From CAZLYF01 sp964586835 (GTDB lineage: Bacteria; Bacillota; Clostridia; Christensenellales; Aristaeellaceae): a stretch of DNA of 64,000 nt. Where the stretch lies: positions 1 through 64,000 of the forward strand of contig CAZPIC010000003.1 of the NCBI GenBank assembly GCA_964586835.1, in the 5' to 3' direction. The position numbers and the translations under genes were made by a program. This document shows positions 24,898 through 34,456 of the stretch, piece by piece (positions within the stretch are counted from its first letter, which is position 1; every line of letters begins with the position of its first letter). A model generated the notes under the pieces. The model was not told where the DNA came from, did no database searches, and saw nothing but the letters and a program-made list of their open reading frames with translations.

Positions 24898-25247
24898 ACA
24901 GTCACGACATCGGCCTGAGCGGGGAGGCCATGGCCTGCGAATACCTGTCCGACCACGGGCTTGTCGTGCTGGAGACCCGATACCGCGGTGGAGGCGGAGA
25001 GATAGACATCGTTGCCCGGGAAGAGGGGACACTGTGCTTTGTCGAGGTCAAGTACCGGCCGGACGGAAGGCTGGGCGAAGGGATTTCAGCCGTGACCCCA
25101 GACAAGTGGAAAAAAATGCGCAGCGCGGTGAGGGCATATATCCATGCCCGCGGCGTAAGGACTGGGCATCGTTTTGACATCGTGGAAATAACACGGGCCG
25201 GCGTGTGGCATCTGAAAAACGCCAGGCCAGCGGATGGGAGACTGTGA
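24894..25247 (+). CDS. yraN: YraN/UPF0102 nuclease-like protein
   Basis: A 117-residue protein of the UPF0102 family, which has the restriction-endonuclease-like fold. The likely metal-binding core is GGGEIDIVAREEGTLCFVEV, with the D-x-E...E-x-K pattern completed by VEVKYR. Biological role is unproven; Holliday-junction or recombination-linked roles have been suggested from fold and context. The TTG start overlaps the rnhB stop (TTGA), and its own stop overlaps the next GTG (GTGA). Confidence 0.9.
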   Translation: MNSHDIGLSGEAMACEYLSDHGLVVLETRYRGGGGEIDIVAREEGTLCFVEVKYRPDGRLGEGISAVTPDKWKKMRSAVRAYIHARGVRTGHRFDIVEITRAGVWHLKNARPADGRL

Positions 25248-28200
25248 CTGGAAGAAAAAAGCTGGCTGCCCTTGTACTGGCAGCCGTTGTGCTTGTTGTG
25301 GCTTTTGTGCTGATCCGCCGCAGCGCGGTGAAGGAAGCCGCATGGGGGGTCAATCTCCTTCATAACCCTGGCTTTGAAACCGTGGATGGTGAAGGCTTTC
25401 CCGAGGGCTGGACGGCAGAAGCCTATTTCAGAGCGCCGGGGATCAGCGAGTTTGACCTGGTGGCCGGCCTGGAAGGCAGCGCCGCGCGGATCCGCAACCA
25501 CGAGGCAAACGACGCGCGCTTTGCGCAGACCGTGTCCGTCGTGCCCGATACATGGTACTGCCTTTCCGGCTTTGTCCGCGCACAGGCGGAAGGCGGACTG
25601 GGCGCGAACCTCTCGATTGAGGGCGTCTACGTTTTTTCACCGAGCGTCTATGCAAGCACGGAGGGCTGGGAAGAGCTTGTGCTGTATGGCCGGACGGGCA
25701 AGAAACAGACCGCCGTCACGGTCTTTGCAAGGCTGGGGGGCTATGGCGGGGAATCGGCTGGGGAAGCCCTGTTTGACAGCCTGTCGCTCCATGCGGTGGA
25801 TCAGGTTCCGGAAGGGGTCCATGCAGTTCTGTGGGCTTCTGAAGAGCCGGTGCAGCCGGTACTTCCGGAAACGGACGGGCAGGCAGCTGCCCCGGCCTGG
25901 CCCTGGCTGGCGGCGATCGCCGCCGGGTACGTGCTGCTGGCCGTGGCACTGGCAAAACAGGCGGAACGCGAGGACAAGCGCCTCCCGGAGCGGCCTGAGA
26001 AGGCACCCCGTACTCAGCTGGTCGCCTTGCTGCTGGCGGCCCTGGGAACGCGCATGGCAGCCGCCCTTTTAATCCCTGGTTACGGGGTGGACATCGGATG
26101 CTTCACGTCCTGGGCGAACATGATGGCGGAACTTGGTCCGACAGGGTTTTATCCAAGCGATGTGTTCAGCGACTATCCTCCGGGATATATGCTGGTGCTG
26201 TGGCCCATAGGCCTGCTTGGACGCCTGATGGGAACCGGGGCCACGGAATGGATGGTCAAACAACCGGCGATCCTCTGCGACGTGGCCACGGTATTTTTGC
26301 TGTACCGGCAGGCAAGCAAGCGCATGGACGAGCGTGCCGCGCTTTTGATGGGGGTGCTGTACGCCCTGAACCCTCTCACCTACGCGACCGGTGCAGCTTG
26401 GGGACAGATCGACAGCCTGCCCGCGCTTTTCATCATGATGACGGTGCTGTGGGCGATGGAAGGCAGGTGGTCCGTCGCCCTGCCCGTGTACGTTACAGCG
26501 GTTTTAATGAAGCCGCAGGCCTTGATGTTCGGCCCGCTGGGCTTGGTGGCAGCCCTGGTGGCCCTTATCGGCAGGCGGGACAAGAAAGAGCGCGTGTCCT
26601 TTGTAAAGGGGACGCTGTGGTCGGTGGCCGTTGCCGCGGCGGTGATCCTCCCCTTCTCTGTCCGCATGGGCGGGCTTGGCTGGATCGTATCGCTGTACGC
26701 GGGAACCATGAGCTATTACGGAAACGCGACGATCAACGCGACAAACCTGTACTTTTTGTTCGGCAAAAACTGGGGTGCGCCAGAAGCGGCGGCCTCCCTG
26801 CCCATGAAGCTGATCGCGTGCCTCTCCTGGCTGGTCCCGGTGCTGTTCTATGTGCTGAAAAGGCCGTGGGTTTCTGACAAGACGAGGGCTTCGGGTGCGG
26901 ACAGCGGCTGGCTGCGGCGTGGCGGCCTGCCTGCCGGTGCCTGTGCTGTCGCATTGCTCTTGGCAGCCCTGCCCCTGAGCCTCTCCGCGCTTGGCACGGT
27001 GATGATGGTTTTGTCGTTTGTCCTGGTCGCCGGGCTTCAGATCCTGAGCCGGGATGCAAGAACACTGCCTCTTTTAGGGGGCGTCATGCTGGTGGCCTTC
27101 TATTTTTCCGGCGTGATGATGCATGAACGGTACATCTTTGCCGCGGTTCCTCTGCTGATGCTCGCGTATGTGCACAAGCGAGACAAGGGCTTGTTTTACC
27201 TGATGCTTGCCGTCACCGTCCTGGCCTTTTTGAACGTTTCTGTGGTGTTGGACCGAGGCGTCCGGATCGGCGGTGTGGAGGGGCATCTGTCCGCCCCGGA
27301 CTTTGGCATTGTCAGCGACTCCGCAGCGCTTGAATACAGCCTTTCCGCATTCAGCGTACTGGTAACGGGCTATGCCATCCATACGGCCCTGAGGCTGGTC
27401 TGCGGCGGTGCTTCAAGCCGCTTTGCACCGGTCTCCCGTAAAGAAAAGGCAGAAGGCCCCCGCACGCCCGGGGGCGAGCTGTTCAGGCCTTTCAAAGCAC
27501 GCAGGCTGGACAGGAAGGATGCCGGCCTTCTGCTGGCCATCACAGCGATATACGCCGTCGCGGCCTTTGTGAACCTTGGCTCTTTGAAGGCGCCCCAGCA
27601 CCCATGGATCGCCCGCGCCGAAGACATGGAAACCCTCGCGGACCTTGGTGAGGAACGGGCATTTACCCTGCTTTACTATGGCGGCATCCACTGGCGGGAG
27701 AGCGACTTTTGGATCGAGACCAGCAGCGATGGGGAAGCCTGGCAGACTTGGCCGGCACAGATGCGCCAGGGAGACTGCTTTACATGGAAGACGCACAGCG
27801 GATCCTATCAGGGGGTTGAAGAAACGGTCTTTACCGGCCAGGCGCTCGAACACCGGGCGCGGTATGTGAAAATCCGAGCCGAGACCATTGGCCTGACCCT
27901 CATGGAAGTGTTCCTGCTGGACCTCGAAACCGGCAAACCCCTCCCCGTAACCGCCGGGCGGGGCCAGGCGCTTTTTGACGAACAGGATGCCTTCAGCGGA
28001 AAGCCGGACTGGTCCAACAGCATGTATTTTGATGAAATCTACCACGCGCGCACGGCGTATGAACAGCTCAACGCCCTGCGTGGGGAAGAACCCAGCAGCA
28101 TCTATGAAACCTCTCACCCTCCGCTGGGCAAGCTGTTGATGACGGTGAGCCTCATGGTCTTTGGCATGACCCCCTTTGGCTGGCGCTTTGCCGGAGCGCT

Positions 28201-29356
28201 GGCGGGCGTCCTGATGATCCCGGCCCTGTATCTGCTTGGAGGGCTTCTGACGCGCAGGCGGTCCGGCGCGGTGGTCCCTGCCCTCTTGCTGGCCTTTGAC
28301 TGCATGCATTTCACCCAGACACGGATCGCCACGATTGACAGTTTTGCCACGCTGTTTATTATCTGGTCCTTCTATTTTATGCTTCGCTATGTGCTGTTGG
28401 ACTATTACGCGCAGCCCTTTCGCCGTTCTCTTCCCTTCCTGGGCCTGAGCGGGCTGATGATGGGGCTTGCGATCGCCAGCAAGTGGACTGGCTTCTACGC
28501 GGGAGCGGGCCTTGCGGTGGTTTTCTTCTGGTCCCTGGCACGACGGATCCGGGAAGGCCTTGCAGCGAAGAGGATGCTGTGCACCCCCCTCTCCGGCGTC
28601 GAGGACGACAGACAGGAGGTCATCACCTGTGCGGCAGAATCCTATCAGCAGCGCGCCCTGGGAGCGGTGGTCTGGTGCCTGCCCTTCTTTATCCTGATCC
28701 CTGCGGTCATCTATTTCCTTTCGTTCTATCCTGTCTTTGTGCGCACGCCGGGGGGCCTGTCGGCAGGCAAGGTGCTTTCCGCCAGCCAGTCCATGCTTTC
28801 CTACCACGCCACCAAAGGCCTGGGCATGGATCACCCCTTTTACTCGCCCTGGTATGAATGGCCCCTGAGCCTGCGGCCGATGTGGTTTTATGCGGGAGAA
28901 CGCGTGGGGGATACCGCGAGCACCATTTTGACCTTTGGAAATCCAGCCATATGGTGGGGAGGTTTCGCCGCGCTGATCTGGGCAATCTGCCTGGCTGTCC
29001 GCGGCTTCCTGCGGTCGCGTGCGACCAGCCTTTCCCCTGGACTTGGGACAGGGGCATGGCGTGAAGCGCTGGTGGTCATCATGGTGTTTGCGCAGTACCT
29101 TCCCTGGGTGCTGGTGCCGCGAGGGACGTACATCTATCATTACTTCCCGGTGGTGCCGCTGATCATCCTGTGCAGCACGCTGTTCCTTGACAGGCTGTCT
29201 GAGCGCGCTCCGCGGACGGCGCGCGCGCTGACCTGGGGGTTTGTCTCGCTGTCCGCAGCACTGTTCATCGCCTTTTTTCCTTATGCCAGCGGGGTGCGGG
29301 TCTCCACAGCCTGGCTGGACGCGATGAAGTGGTTTCCCAACTGGCTGTACTACTAG
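25244..29356 (+). CDS. Giant membrane glycosyltransferase: CBM-like + GT87-like + discoidin-like + GT39/PMT
   Basis: At 1370 residues this is far longer than a single mannosyltransferase. From the GTG start: a membrane anchor (about 4-22), then a CBM4/9-like sandwich (37-190, beginning NLLHNPGFETV), and a second membrane segment near 215. Next is a polytopic GT-C region with DIGCFTSWANMM (about 282) and PPGYMLVLWP, like GT87 mannosyltransferases. A discoidin-like domain follows at 790-910 (WIETSSDGEAWQTWP). Last is a protein O-mannosyltransferase module from 925 (YFDEIYHARTAYEQ, ETSHPPLGK) ending with the PMT C-terminal motif WYEWPLSLRPMWFY. It should transfer sugars from a lipid donor outside the membrane. 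The GTG overlaps the yraN stop. Confidence 0.8.
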   Translation: MTGRKKLAALVLAAVVLVVAFVLIRRSAVKEAAWGVNLLHNPGFETVDGEGFPEGWTAEAYFRAPGISEFDLVAGLEGSAARIRNHEANDARFAQTVSVVPDTWYCLSGFVRAQAEGGLGANLSIEGVYVFSPSVYASTEGWEELVLYGRTGKKQTAVTVFARLGGYGGESAGEALFDSLSLHAVDQVPEGVHAVLWASEEPVQPVLPETDGQAAAPAWPWLAAIAAGYVLLAVALAKQAEREDKRLPERPEKAPRTQLVALLLAALGTRMAAALLIPGYGVDIGCFTSWANMMAELGPTGFYPSDVFSDYPPGYMLVLWPIGLLGRLMGTGATEWMVKQPAILCDVATVFLLYRQASKRMDERAALLMGVLYALNPLTYATGAAWGQIDSLPALFIMMTVLWAMEGRWSVALPVYVTAVLMKPQALMFGPLGLVAALVALIGRRDKKERVSFVKGTLWSVAVAAAVILPFSVRMGGLGWIVSLYAGTMSYYGNATINATNLYFLFGKNWGAPEAAASLPMKLIACLSWLVPVLFYVLKRPWVSDKTRASGADSGWLRRGGLPAGACAVALLLAALPLSLSALGTVMMVLSFVLVAGLQILSRDARTLPLLGGVMLVAFYFSGVMMHERYIFAAVPLLMLAYVHKRDKGLFYLMLAVTVLAFLNVSVVLDRGVRIGGVEGHLSAPDFGIVSDSAALEYSLSAFSVLVTGYAIHTALRLVCGGASSRFAPVSRKEKAEGPRTPGGELFRPFKARRLDRKDAGLLLAITAIYAVAAFVNLGSLKAPQHPWIARAEDMETLADLGEERAFTLLYYGGIHWRESDFWIETSSDGEAWQTWPAQMRQGDCFTWKTHSGSYQGVEETVFTGQALEHRARYVKIRAETIGLTLMEVFLLDLETGKPLPVTAGRGQALFDEQDAFSGKPDWSNSMYFDEIYHARTAYEQLNALRGEEPSSIYETSHPPLGKLLMTVSLMVFGMTPFGWRFAGALAGVLMIPALYLLGGLLTRRRSGAVVPALLLAFDCMHFTQTRIATIDSFATLFIIWSFYFMLRYVLLDYYAQPFRRSLPFLGLSGLMMGLAIASKWTGFYAGAGLAVVFFWSLARRIREGLAAKRMLCTPLSGVEDDRQEVITCAAESYQQRALGAVVWCLPFFILIPAVIYFLSFYPVFVRTPGGLSAGKVLSASQSMLSYHATKGLGMDHPFYSPWYEWPLSLRPMWFYAGERVGDTASTILTFGNPAIWWGGFAALIWAICLAVRGFLRSRATSLSPGLGTGAWREALVVIMVFAQYLPWVLVPRGTYIYHYFPVVPLIILCSTLFLDRLSERAPRTARALTWGFVSLSAALFIAFFPYASGVRVSTAWLDAMKWFPNWLYY

Positions 29357-29390
29357 ACGGATCCACCGGACGGATCAAGGAGGCAGGCCC

Positions 29391-30935
29391 TTGCACGCAC
29401 GGACGAAGTGTTTTGCCCTGGTGGGCATTGAGGGAGAGCCGGTCACCGTGGAAGCCTATGTCGCAGACAGCAGTTCCTTTCAGTTTTCGATTGTGGGGCT
29501 GCCCGACGCGGCTGTGAAGGAAAGCCGGGACAGGGTTATGGCCGCGTTAAAGAACAGCGGCTTTTCCATGCCCTACGGGCAGACGATCGTGAACCTGTCG
29601 CCGGCAGACCTCCGCAAGGAGGGGAGCGCGTTTGATCTGCCCATTGCGGTGGCGATCGCGATAGCCAGCAGGCAGGTCAGGCCCTGTGACACCGAGCGCG
29701 TGCTGTTGCTGGGAGAGCTATCCCTCGACGGGCGCCTGGTCCCTGTCCACGGGGCCATCTCCTTGGTGATCGCAGCCCGGGAGAGAGGGTATGACAGGGT
29801 GATCCTACCCTTCCTGAACGCAGCGGAGGTACAGGCAATCCAGGGCATTGGGATTTATCCGGCCAGAACCCTGTACGAGACGATGCAGCATCTGACGGGG
29901 CAGGCCCCCATTTTGGCACAGGAGCAAAAAAGCTACGAGGACTGCCTGGAGGAAGGGGAGGCAGGGGTGGACCTGCAACAGGTCAGAGGGCAGCATACCG
30001 CGCGGCGGACGCTTGAGATCGCGGCTGCGGGCGGGCACAACATGATGATGGTGGGCGTTCCCGGAAGCGGAAAGACCATGCTGGCCCGGTGCCTTCCGGG
30101 GATCCTTCCCAGGATGACGCAGGAAGAGGCCTTTGAAACGACGCGCATCTACAGCGTGGCCGGACTGTTAAAACCCGGACAGGGCCTTGTTTCGCAGCGC
30201 CCTTTCCGATCGCCCCACCACTCGGCGTCCATGGCCGCACTGGTGGGCGGAGGCGCCAACGCACGGCCGGGAGAAGTGTCGCTTGCGCACAACGGCGTCC
30301 TCTTTCTTGACGAAATGCCCGAGTACCCGCGCCATGTGCTTGAATCTCTCCGCCAGCCGCTTGAAGACGGCTTCACAACCGTTGCCCGCGCGAAGGCACA
30401 TGTCCGCTATCTCTCGCGCATGATGCTCGTGGCAAGCATGAACCCCTGCCCCTGCGGATACTTTGGAAGCCGCGTCAAGCAGTGCCGCTGCGGCAGCCAC
30501 GAGATACGCAGATACCTGGACCGCATTTCAGGGCCTTTGCTGGACAGGATTGACATCCAGGTGGAGGTGGATGCGGTGGACATGGAGGAGATCGCCGCGC
30601 CCGGAACGGCCGAGGACAGTGCGACGGTGAGGGCGCGGGTGCAAAAGGCCCGGGAAATGCAGCAGCGCCGCTTTCAAGGACTTGGCCTGACCTGCAACGC
30701 GCAGATGGATTCAAAGCTCCTGGAAACGCATGCGGGGGCAAAGCCGGAGGCCATCCGACTTCTGCACGGGGCGATGCACCGCTATGGTTTCAGCATGCGG
30801 GCCTATGGCAGGCTGTTGAAGGTGGCGCGCACCATCGCGGACCTGTCGGATCGGGAAGAGGTGGGAGAAGCCGAGATGGCCGAGGCGGTGCAGTATCGGC
30901 TCATTGACGCGAAATACTGGGGGAGCGCTCTGTGA
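29391..30935 (+). CDS. comM: ComM/YifB family Mg-chelatase-like ATPase
   Basis: This 514-residue AAA+ ATPase starts at a TTG after AAGGAGG. An N-terminal ChlI-type domain (FSIVGLPDAAVKESRDRV) precedes the ATPase core with Walker A GVPGSGKTMLARCLPG and Walker B LFLDEMPEYPR. A cysteine cluster (NPCPCGYFGSRVKQCRC) and a C-terminal Mg_chelatase_C region follow. ComM is a branch-migration helicase that helps integrate incoming DNA during natural transformation; here it adjoins dprA, which acts in the same pathway. Confidence 0.92.
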   Translation: MHARTKCFALVGIEGEPVTVEAYVADSSSFQFSIVGLPDAAVKESRDRVMAALKNSGFSMPYGQTIVNLSPADLRKEGSAFDLPIAVAIAIASRQVRPCDTERVLLLGELSLDGRLVPVHGAISLVIAARERGYDRVILPFLNAAEVQAIQGIGIYPARTLYETMQHLTGQAPILAQEQKSYEDCLEEGEAGVDLQQVRGQHTARRTLEIAAAGGHNMMMVGVPGSGKTMLARCLPGILPRMTQEEAFETTRIYSVAGLLKPGQGLVSQRPFRSPHHSASMAALVGGGANARPGEVSLAHNGVLFLDEMPEYPRHVLESLRQPLEDGFTTVARAKAHVRYLSRMMLVASMNPCPCGYFGSRVKQCRCGSHEIRRYLDRISGPLLDRIDIQVEVDAVDMEEIAAPGTAEDSATVRARVQKAREMQQRRFQGLGLTCNAQMDSKLLETHAGAKPEAIRLLHGAMHRYGFSMRAYGRLLKVARTIADLSDREEVGEAEMAEAVQYRLIDAKYWGSAL

Positions 30936-32032
30936 CCCTGACCCGGGAGGCGCTGTGCAGGGTCTGGCTTGCCATGAGCGACAGCGCGACGGTGAGGGCC
31001 CGGAAGAAGCTGCTTGAACGTTACGGCTCTGCGGAGGCGGCGTTCGACGGCTTTTCCAGCGTAGACAGGGACTGCATCGGCCCGGCCGCGTGGGAAGAGT
31101 ATCATGCGCTCAAAGAAAAAGGCCTTGATCGCTTGTCGGAGGAGCTTCAGTCAAGCGGCCACCAGATCGCGTTCAGGGAAGACGCAGGGTACCCGCCCCT
31201 TCTCAGGCAGATCGACGAGGCGCCCGACCTCCTGTTTTTCAAAGGAAGCCTGGAAACCGTCGGGGAACGCGCGGTCGCCATCGTTGGATCACGCCGTGAA
31301 ACGCGTTACGGGCGCGAGCAGGCTTACCGCATCGCCAAGGAGCTGGCGCTGAGCCAGGTGACCGTGGTGAGCGGCCTTGCAAGGGGCATCGATACCGCGG
31401 CCCACAGGGGGGCGCTGGATGGGAAGGGACGCACCATTGCGGTCCTTGGGTCCGGCCTTTCAAGGATCTACCCCGCGGAGAACGCTGCCCTGGCGGAAAG
31501 AATCGCCCTGTCCGGCGGTGCGGTGGTGAGCGAGCTTCCGCCCATGAGCGAACCCCTCGCGTTTCACTTTCCGATCAGGAACCGCATTGTCAGCGGGCTT
31601 TCTCATGCGGTGCTGCTTGTGGAAGCGAGGGAGAAGAGCGGCACGCTCATCACGGTTGGGCACGCTTTAGACCAGGGCAGGGAGGTTTTTGCCCTGCCCG
31701 GACAGGTTGACTCCGCCGCGAGCCAGGTGCCCAACCGCTTCATCCGGGAAGGGGCGAGGCTGTGCGCCTGTGCGGAGGATATTCTGGAGGATCTGGGATG
31801 GGCGGACGCGCACCGTGCGCCCGCGAAGGGGCGCAGCCGCCCCCGGCCCACTGGCCTGAGTGCAGAACAGATGAAGATCTATCATGCGCTGCAGGAGGAG
31901 GAAAAGAGCTTTTCCGAACTGCTTGAGGCAACGTCGCTGCCGGTCAGTGACCTGGGGATCCAGATCACGCTGCTGGAAATGGAGGATGTCATCGAAACCC
32001 TTCCGGGGCGCCAGTACAGGCTGAGGGGCTGA
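30932..32032 (+). CDS. dprA: DNA-processing protein DprA
   Basis: A 366-residue protein that loads RecA on incoming single-stranded DNA. The Rossmann-like core contains AIVGSRRETRYGREQAYRI, VSGLARGIDTAAHRGAL, AVLGSGLSRIYP and FPIRNRIVSGLSHAVLL. A C-terminal winged helix (about 305-366, ending LPGRQYRL) is present, as in many full-length DprA proteins. GTG overlaps the comM stop (GTGA). A terminator follows 57 bases after the stop, closing the aroK-dprA unit. Confidence 0.94.
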   Translation: MTLTREALCRVWLAMSDSATVRARKKLLERYGSAEAAFDGFSSVDRDCIGPAAWEEYHALKEKGLDRLSEELQSSGHQIAFREDAGYPPLLRQIDEAPDLLFFKGSLETVGERAVAIVGSRRETRYGREQAYRIAKELALSQVTVVSGLARGIDTAAHRGALDGKGRTIAVLGSGLSRIYPAENAALAERIALSGGAVVSELPPMSEPLAFHFPIRNRIVSGLSHAVLLVEAREKSGTLITVGHALDQGREVFALPGQVDSAASQVPNRFIREGARLCACAEDILEDLGWADAHRAPAKGRSRPRPTGLSAEQMKIYHALQEEEKSFSELLEATSLPVSDLGIQITLLEMEDVIETLPGRQYRLRG

Positions 32033-32088
32033 AGGGCGAAGCCCCTGCGGGTCTGCAGCCTAAAGCACCGAAGCTGCATGCAGACACG

Positions 32089-32116
32089 GCTGCCCGGGCC
32101 CCGGGGCGGCTTTTTT
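32089..32116 (+). terminator. Intrinsic terminator after dprA
   Basis: GCTGCCC (32089-32095) pairs with GGGCGGC (32104-32110) across an 8-base GC loop, and TTTTTT follows directly (32111-32116). Confidence 0.75.
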
Positions 32117-32163
32117 GTCCGCGGCGGACAGCGTCAAGGCGGGGACAGGCGATGCCTCGGCGG

Positions 32164-32193
32164 TTGACAAGGCCTGAAGCCCCGACTTATCAT
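32164..32193 (+). promoter_or_regulatory. Promoter for topA
   Basis: TTGACA (32164-32169), an 18-bp spacer and TATCAT (32188-32193). It lies after the dprA terminator and leaves a leader of about 135 bases before topA. I see no recognised riboswitch in that leader. Confidence 0.55.
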
Positions 32194-32335
32194 GCGCAGC
32201 GCGGCAGGTCGCAGGACCGTGGGGGCAGCATGTGCCCCGTTTCGAAATGGCAGTGATGTTCCGTGCTTGACGGAACGATAGGGGTGCTTTGACAGAAGAC
32301 ACAAGCGCGTACATTCCGCGTCAGGAGGGTTACAG

Positions 32336-34456
32336 TTGCCGGCAAGCCGAAAACTTATTATTGTAGAATCACCAGCGAAAGCGAACACCATCGCCAAGTT
32401 TCTTGGAAGGGGATACAAGGTCGAGGCCTCCCAGGGCCATGTCCGGGACCTGCCTAAGTCCCGGCTTGGCGTGGATGTCGACAAAGGGTTTGAGCTAAAG
32501 TACATCACCATCCACGGGCGCGGGGAAATCCTGGCGCGGCTCAGGAAGGAGGCGCGCACAGCCTCCACCATCCTGTTGGCGACAGACCCCGACCGGGAAG
32601 GCGAGGCCATTTCCTGGCACCTGGCGCAGGCGCTGAAGATCGACCCGGAAAAGCCCTGCCGCGTGGAATTTAACGAGATTACCAAAAAGGCTGTGACAGA
32701 GGCGGTCAAATCCCCACGGGCGATCGATATGCGGCTGGTTGACGCGCAACAGGCCCGGCGCGCCCTGGACAGGCTGGTGGGCTATAAGATCAGCCCGCTT
32801 CTTTGGGCGAAGGTCCGAAAAGGGCTGTCCGCAGGCAGGGTACAGAGCGTCGCCGCCCGGATGGTTGTCGACAGGGAGGAAGAGATCAGCGGCTTCATTC
32901 CCGAGGAATTCTGGAATGTCTCCGCATCGGTGCAGGCCACCGGCGGCAAACAGGCTGTCTTTACCGCGAAGCTGACAGCCATAGAGGGGAGCAAACCCCT
33001 TCTTTCCACCGCGGAAGAAGCGCATAGCGCCCGAGACAGGCTGACGGGCGCCGGAAACCTGAGGATCAGCGATGTGCGGATCAAGGAAAAGAGAAAGCAG
33101 CCCTCCGCTCCCTTCATCACATCCACCCTGCAGCAGGAGGCTTCCCGCAAGCTCGGCTTTACAATCGCCAGGACCATGCGGGTGGCCCAGGCGCTTTACG
33201 AGGGCGTAAGCCTGAAGACCGGCGGCCACCAGGGCTTGATTACCTACATGCGCACCGACTCCGTGCGGGTCAGCGAAGAAGCCCTTGCGGCCGTACGCGA
33301 GCATATCCGTGACCGCTTCGGGCCTGAATACCTGCCGGATAAGCCAAACGTATTCAAAGGCCGGCCGGGCGCCCAGGACGCCCATGAGGCCATCCGGCCG
33401 ACGGATGTAAACCTTTTGCCGGAAAATATCAAGGAATCGCTGACCCGGGAACAGCTTCAGCTCTACAAGCTGATTCATCGCCGTTTCCTGGCCAGCCAGA
33501 TGTCCGAGGCTCTGTATGACACGCAGACGGTTGAGATGGAAGGAGACGGGCTTTCGCTTCGGCATTATGGAGAGCGGAAGCGTTTTGCCGGCTTTACCGG
33601 CGTCTATGAGGAGGGGACCGATGATGCGGAGACCGTCGCCGAGACGGGCTTTCCCGAGGTTTCAAAAGGCGATGCGGTGACCGTGCTGGAAGCTGAAGCC
33701 CATCAGCACTTCACCCAGCCTCCTCCCCGGTATACCGAGGCCTCTTTGGTGCGCGCCCTGGAAGAACAGGGGATCGGTCGCCCGTCGACCTACGCGCCCG
33801 TGCTCTCCACGATTGTGTCCCGGGGCTATGTCACGCGGGAAAACAAGCGCCTGTACCCGACGGAGCTGGGCTTTTTGGTCAACAGCCTCATGACGGCATA
33901 CTTTTCGCCCATCGTCGATACCGGCTTCACCGCGGGGCTCGAGGCGGAGCTGGATGCCGTCGAAGAAGGGAAGAAGCCCTGGGGCGAAGTTCTTGAAGCG
34001 TTCTATCCCTCCTTTGAGGGGATGCTGGCCAGCGCCGAAGCGGAGATGGAAAAGCTGGTCATCGAAGACGAGAAGAGTGACACGGTCTGCGACCAGTGCG
34101 GCGCGCTCATGGTCTATAAAAACGGCAGGTTTGGCAGGTTCCTGGCTTGCCCGAACTTTCCGGAGTGCAGAAATACGCTTCCGATCCTCCACTACATTGA
34201 CGCGCCCTGTCCGGACTGTGGCGCCAGGCTGCTTGAAAAGACCAGCCGGAAAAACAGAAAGTTTTACGGCTGCGAGCGATACCCCGAATGTGGGTTCACG
34301 TCCTGGGAGATGCCGGTCGCGGAGCGCTGCCCTGTCTGCGGATCCTATATGACCCTGAAGAGAAAGAAGGGAGACTCCTTTCTGCTGTGTGCGAATGCGC
34401 AATGCCGCCATTCCATGCCCCGCGATGATGCGGCCGGCGGTGAGGACGATGACTGA
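32336..34456 (+). CDS. topA: DNA topoisomerase I
   Basis: A 706-residue type IA topoisomerase that relaxes negative supercoils. The Toprim domain shows KLIIVESPAKANTIAKFLG and ATDPDREGEAISWHLA. The active tyrosine is in GLITYMRTDSVRVS. Three C-terminal zinc-ribbon modules follow: CDQCGALMVY...FPEC, CPDCGARLLE...YPEC and CPVCGSYMTL...NAQC. A TTG start follows AGGAGGG. The last bases overlap trmFO. Confidence 0.96.
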   Translation: MPASRKLIIVESPAKANTIAKFLGRGYKVEASQGHVRDLPKSRLGVDVDKGFELKYITIHGRGEILARLRKEARTASTILLATDPDREGEAISWHLAQALKIDPEKPCRVEFNEITKKAVTEAVKSPRAIDMRLVDAQQARRALDRLVGYKISPLLWAKVRKGLSAGRVQSVAARMVVDREEEISGFIPEEFWNVSASVQATGGKQAVFTAKLTAIEGSKPLLSTAEEAHSARDRLTGAGNLRISDVRIKEKRKQPSAPFITSTLQQEASRKLGFTIARTMRVAQALYEGVSLKTGGHQGLITYMRTDSVRVSEEALAAVREHIRDRFGPEYLPDKPNVFKGRPGAQDAHEAIRPTDVNLLPENIKESLTREQLQLYKLIHRRFLASQMSEALYDTQTVEMEGDGLSLRHYGERKRFAGFTGVYEEGTDDAETVAETGFPEVSKGDAVTVLEAEAHQHFTQPPPRYTEASLVRALEEQGIGRPSTYAPVLSTIVSRGYVTRENKRLYPTELGFLVNSLMTAYFSPIVDTGFTAGLEAELDAVEEGKKPWGEVLEAFYPSFEGMLASAEAEMEKLVIEDEKSDTVCDQCGALMVYKNGRFGRFLACPNFPECRNTLPILHYIDAPCPDCGARLLEKTSRKNRKFYGCERYPECGFTSWEMPVAERCPVCGSYMTLKRKKGDSFLLCANAQCRHSMPRDDAAGGEDDD

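Noticed and set aside
27413..29140. 575-residue minus-strand ORF opposite the large glycosyltransferase
   Set aside because: Low-complexity, basic/His-rich translation with no motifs; the plus-strand PMT signature is unmistakable.
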